Positions 61,580-64,000 of a stretch of 64,000 nucleotides of DNA are shown here, in pieces (within the stretch, counting starts at the first letter, position 1; each line of letters begins with the position of its first letter). Below the pieces are notes generated by a model that saw only the letters and a list, made by a program, of their open reading frames with translations, made no database searches and was not told where the DNA came from. The position numbers and the translations under genes are program-made. The DNA is taken from NCBI RefSeq assembly GCF_039522585.1, contig NZ_BAAADR010000004.1. The stretch is one strand, 5' to 3'. The stretch is from Bisbaumannia salifodinae (GTDB lineage Bacteria > Pseudomonadota > Gammaproteobacteria > Pseudomonadales > Halomonadaceae).

Positions 61580-62251
61580 ATGTTGTTGGAGAATCCACCG
61601 ATTCACCTGGTTACCGAGTCGACGCCACAGTCCCAGTTGTTTGCCGACTACCTGCATCGGCAGCTGGAATGCGCGGTATCCCTGCTGACGCCACGGATGG
61701 CTGGTCGGCCCCGTGGGGAGAGCCGCCTGTTGATCCTGTTGGATATCGACCACCTGGATGAGGCAACCCTGCACGCCTGGCAGCTTCGCGCCGCCGAACT
61801 GCCCGACGCCTTCCTGGCCGCCTTCAACCTTTGCGACGAGGCCCAGGCGGTGGAGCTGCTCTCCAGCATGCACCTCCATGGCATCTTCTATCGCAGCGAC
61901 AGCCTCGAGCTGATCTGCAAGGGGCTGAACCTGCTTCGGGAGGGAAAGCCCTGGATGTCCCGCTCGCTGATGGCCCGCCTGCTGGAGTACTACCGGCAGC
62001 GCCAGCTCAATGTCTATCGCCCCACCTGCGGCCTGACCCAGCGCGAGCTGGAGATCATCGGCCTACTCGGGGCCGGGGCCTCCAATATGGAGATCGCCGA
62101 CCGGCTCTTCGTCAGCGAACATACCGTCAAGTCGCACCTCTATAACATCTTCCGCAAGATCGACGTGCATAGCCGCGGCCAGGCGGTCAACTGGACTCGT
62201 CGCCATCTAGGGGCCCCGCCCCCGCTGTCCGAGCGCCGCTACCCGGAATAA
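61580..62251 (+). CDS. CsgD-like LuxR-family biofilm regulator
   Basis: 223 aa. N-terminal receiver-like domain without a clear phosphorylation site (LLILLDIDHLDEATLHAWQ, HGIFYRSDSLELICKGLNLLREG) and C-terminal HTH (LTQRELEIIGLLGAGASNMEIADRLFVSEHTVKSHLYNIFRKI). Both halves follow E. coli CsgD. Lies 39 bases after the T1SS adaptor gene and upstream of the adhesin, so local control of the adhesin is likely. Confidence 0.85.
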   Translation: MLLENPPIHLVTESTPQSQLFADYLHRQLECAVSLLTPRMAGRPRGESRLLILLDIDHLDEATLHAWQLRAAELPDAFLAAFNLCDEAQAVELLSSMHLHGIFYRSDSLELICKGLNLLREGKPWMSRSLMARLLEYYRQRQLNVYRPTCGLTQRELEIIGLLGAGASNMEIADRLFVSEHTVKSHLYNIFRKIDVHSRGQAVNWTRRHLGAPPPLSERRYPE

Positions 62252-62689
62252 CCCACGCCCCTTCTCTCGCGACCCTATGACACTCGCGTCCAACTTGGTT
62301 GGAGGCGTCTTCGGCCTATCCAACCTACGTAGGCCTGCGCGTCGGGGCCAGGAAAGTCGTATAAGCGAGCATATGGGTCGGGTAAGCGAGCGTCAGCGAG
62401 AGCACTCGGCGGACCCGTGCTTCGAAGTATGAGAAAACTCATGCCTTGAGTACGAGCTTGTCCAATATATGGGCATGTTTTTTTATGGGCGTTTCTCGTG
62501 TTTCCGACAGCAGACAATTGGTTCTGTTTTATTGTGTAATTGATAAGTAAATAGCGGTGGTCTGGCTAAGTTTTATATGTGTGATCGACTCCTTTATCGA
62601 ACGATCTCGTCAAGTCGATTATCGATACTCCGGGCCAGGAGATGAGTCAGATCATTATCGCTAACCTGAGTGGCTGTGGGAGAGAAACC
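62252..62689. promoter_or_regulatory. 438-bp regulatory region upstream of the large adhesin
   Basis: No gene with coding character. Contains TCCAAC-TTG-GTTGGA (62289-62303), a second TCCAACCTACGTAGG-like block (about 62319-62333), a repeated TAAGCGAGC (near 62364 and 62382), and a long AT-rich tract (62460-62600) with TTTTTTTATGGG and TTGATAAGTAAATA typical of promoters bound by H-NS-like or CsgD-like proteins. The ribosome site is GGGAGAGAAACC before ATG 62690. Confidence 0.5.
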
Positions 62690-64000
62690 ATGTCAGAAGA
62701 TATCCTGGAAGTCACGAGTTCCATCAAGGTCGACGAGAGCCCCAGCGAGCAGGATGATGATATCCCCGTCGCCGACGGGGAGACGCTGTTTTCCGACCTC
62801 TACAACCTATTCGGCATGCCCGCGAACCTCGCCTTCAAGGCGGGGATGATCAGCACCCCGGACGGACTCACGACCATCGGCTGGGCGGCGGACGCGGATG
62901 GCGCACCCATCGTCGACCTCGTCAGCAACCTGATGGCGCTCGATCCCGTCACCGGTATCTACGAAACGGTAACGCTCAATACCGATCCGAGCGACGACAA
63001 TATACTGATCGGGAGGACGGAGTCAGGCAATGTCGCCTTTATCGCGGTGATCGTGCCGAGCGCGGATGGCACCTCCTCCGACGTCTATCTCCTCGACTAC
63101 CTGCCCAAGCAGCACCTCGACGACACGGACCCGGATGATACCGTGGCGCTGGAGGGCCTCTTCGTCAATGTCACCGTGGAGGATACGATCGATTTCAGTT
63201 TCGATGGCGCGCCTTCGGGGAACAACGACTTTATGGCGTTTGGTCAGGAAGGTGGGGTGGCGATCGTGGTCACCGGCCGCAGCGAAGGCGAGACCGTGAA
63301 CAGCAGCCAGTCCAATAACGAGCCCACCTCGCTTGCCGCCAACAGCAACAACATCAATGCCGGCGAGGGGTTGGTCGTCACCTATGTCAACATGATGGAC
63401 CCGGACTTCCTGGTCCCTGACCTCTCCGGGCCCGAGGCCAGCAACACAGAAAATATCCAGTTCGAATCGTTGCAATCCGCCACGGAAGGCTCGGTGACCA
63501 TCGTCAAGGTGGGTCCGGGCAATACCACCGCGACGGTGCATCTCACCGCGCTTATGACCGAGCAGGAGGAGGGCACCGGCTTTATTCCGGGCATTGCCGA
63601 CGACGCCGTCATCACGATTACCGCCGTCTATGTCAACGACGTGGCGGTGGCCTTTACCACCGATGCCAGTGGTACCGTGGAGGTCACGGGAATTACCAAC
63701 AACGACGTCATCACCTTCGAGACCGACGGCGAGCATAACCGCTTCAAGGTGGAGAACGGTGGGGAGGGAAATGCCAGGTTCAATATCGGTGGCGTGGCAC
63801 TTACCGATATCAATACGCTAAGCGACGCGGATGCCATTACCCTGGCATTCGATGACGATGGGCCGACCATCGCGCTGACCAACGAGGGCGGGGCGCTGCA
63901 GACCGATGACGGGGCGCTCGCGGGCGGCAATGCCGGCGGCACCACGACCGATACCGAAGGCCTGGGCAGCCTGTTCTCGGTGGCCGCCTCGACCGGGGCC
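62690..64000 (+). CDS. Large RTX/DUF5801-type adhesin, N-terminal part (runs off the window)
   Basis: 437 codons visible, open to the last base with no stop. It starts MSEDILEVTSSIKVDESPSEQDDD, followed by about 330 residues of acidic, Asn/Thr-rich beta structure; FDDDGPTIALTNEGGA near 400 opens the first DUF5801-type repeat typical of giant T1SS adhesins. No LapG-type TAAG site or Lap retention module was seen in this part. Low Lys/Arg and high Asp/Gly fit a calcium-loaded surface protein. An in-frame ATG at 62642 has an unsuitably close ribosome site. Likely cargo of the upstream T1SS pair. Confidence 0.85.
   Translation, partial: MSEDILEVTSSIKVDESPSEQDDDIPVADGETLFSDLYNLFGMPANLAFKAGMISTPDGLTTIGWAADADGAPIVDLVSNLMALDPVTGIYETVTLNTDPSDDNILIGRTESGNVAFIAVIVPSADGTSSDVYLLDYLPKQHLDDTDPDDTVALEGLFVNVTVEDTIDFSFDGAPSGNNDFMAFGQEGGVAIVVTGRSEGETVNSSQSNNEPTSLAANSNNINAGEGLVVTYVNMMDPDFLVPDLSGPEASNTENIQFESLQSATEGSVTIVKVGPGNTTATVHLTALMTEQEEGTGFIPGIADDAVITITAVYVNDVAVAFTTDASGTVEVTGITNNDVITFETDGEHNRFKVENGGEGNARFNIGGVALTDINTLSDADAITLAFDDDGPTIALTNEGGALQTDDGALAGGNAGGTTTDTEGLGSLFSVAASTGA

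Noticed and set aside
62275..62517. 80-codon minus-strand ORF in the adhesin upstream region
   Set aside because: No ribosome site, no family resemblance, and codon composition unlike genes of this window.

Overview
The window looks like a chromosome segment of a moderately halophilic gammaproteobacterium, most likely Halomonas or a close relative in Halomonadaceae. This rests on very high GC with strong third-position bias, dense 4-base stop/start overlaps, a Pseudomonas-style Lap adhesin system next to E. coli-style tesA/ybbA/ybbP and glyA, and SLC13 and antiporter-like ion transporters. No tRNA, rRNA, CRISPR array, prophage or complete insertion sequence was seen.

Layout. 1-8.7 kb: ferric-siderophore uptake (ABC ATPase with a thioredoxin-like [2Fe-2S] protein, an MFS exporter, a binding protein, two FecCD permeases, a TonB-dependent receptor). 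8.9-12.3 kb: a compact four-gene operon of unknown product (His-rich membrane protein, DarB/FabH-like ketosynthase, haem-oxygenase-like diiron protein, DUF6999 protein). 12.3-22.4 kb: housekeeping genes, including two divergent L,D-transpeptidases, a cold-shock protein, an SLC13 permease, a carboxylesterase and a stand-alone trpB. 22.4-27.4 kb: a MITE-like palindrome, a small zinc ribbon and three complex-I/Mrp-like antiporter subunits without a redox module. 27.5-29.7 kb: small genes, including a short LOV photoreceptor. 29.9-38.0 kb: an exopolysaccharide locus whose parts do not match a single textbook system (UDP-GlcNAc 2-epimerase, PelD-like degenerate GGDEF membrane protein, GT2 synthase, BcsB-like protein, TPR/beta-barrel porin, possible glycosidase). 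38.0-38.4 kb: a chimeric scar made of tesA, ybbA and EamA fragments. 38.7-51.0 kb: a complete Lap biofilm-adhesion pathway (TolC-OmpA fusion, LapB, LapC, LuxR regulator, small LapA-like adhesin with a 63-unit Pro-Glu repeat, LapD, LapG). 51.0-55.0 kb: tesA/ybbA/ybbP. 55.3-58.2 kb: glyA and a beta-CASP nuclease. 58.4-64.0 kb: a second type I secretion pair, a CsgD-like regulator and the start of a large RTX-type adhesin that runs off the window.

The right half is a surface-attachment region. One putative polysaccharide system and two type I secreted adhesin systems lie within 35 kb, and c-di-GMP-type control is visible in LapD and suggested by the degenerate GGDEF protein.

The strongest candidates for something undescribed are the exopolysaccharide locus, the ketosynthase/diiron operon, and a recurrent structural oddity: imperfect tandem duplications of 76-89 bp at gene boundaries. 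Two of these create mini-ORFs that fuse the start of the downstream gene to the end of the upstream gene and keep the stop/start overlap intact.
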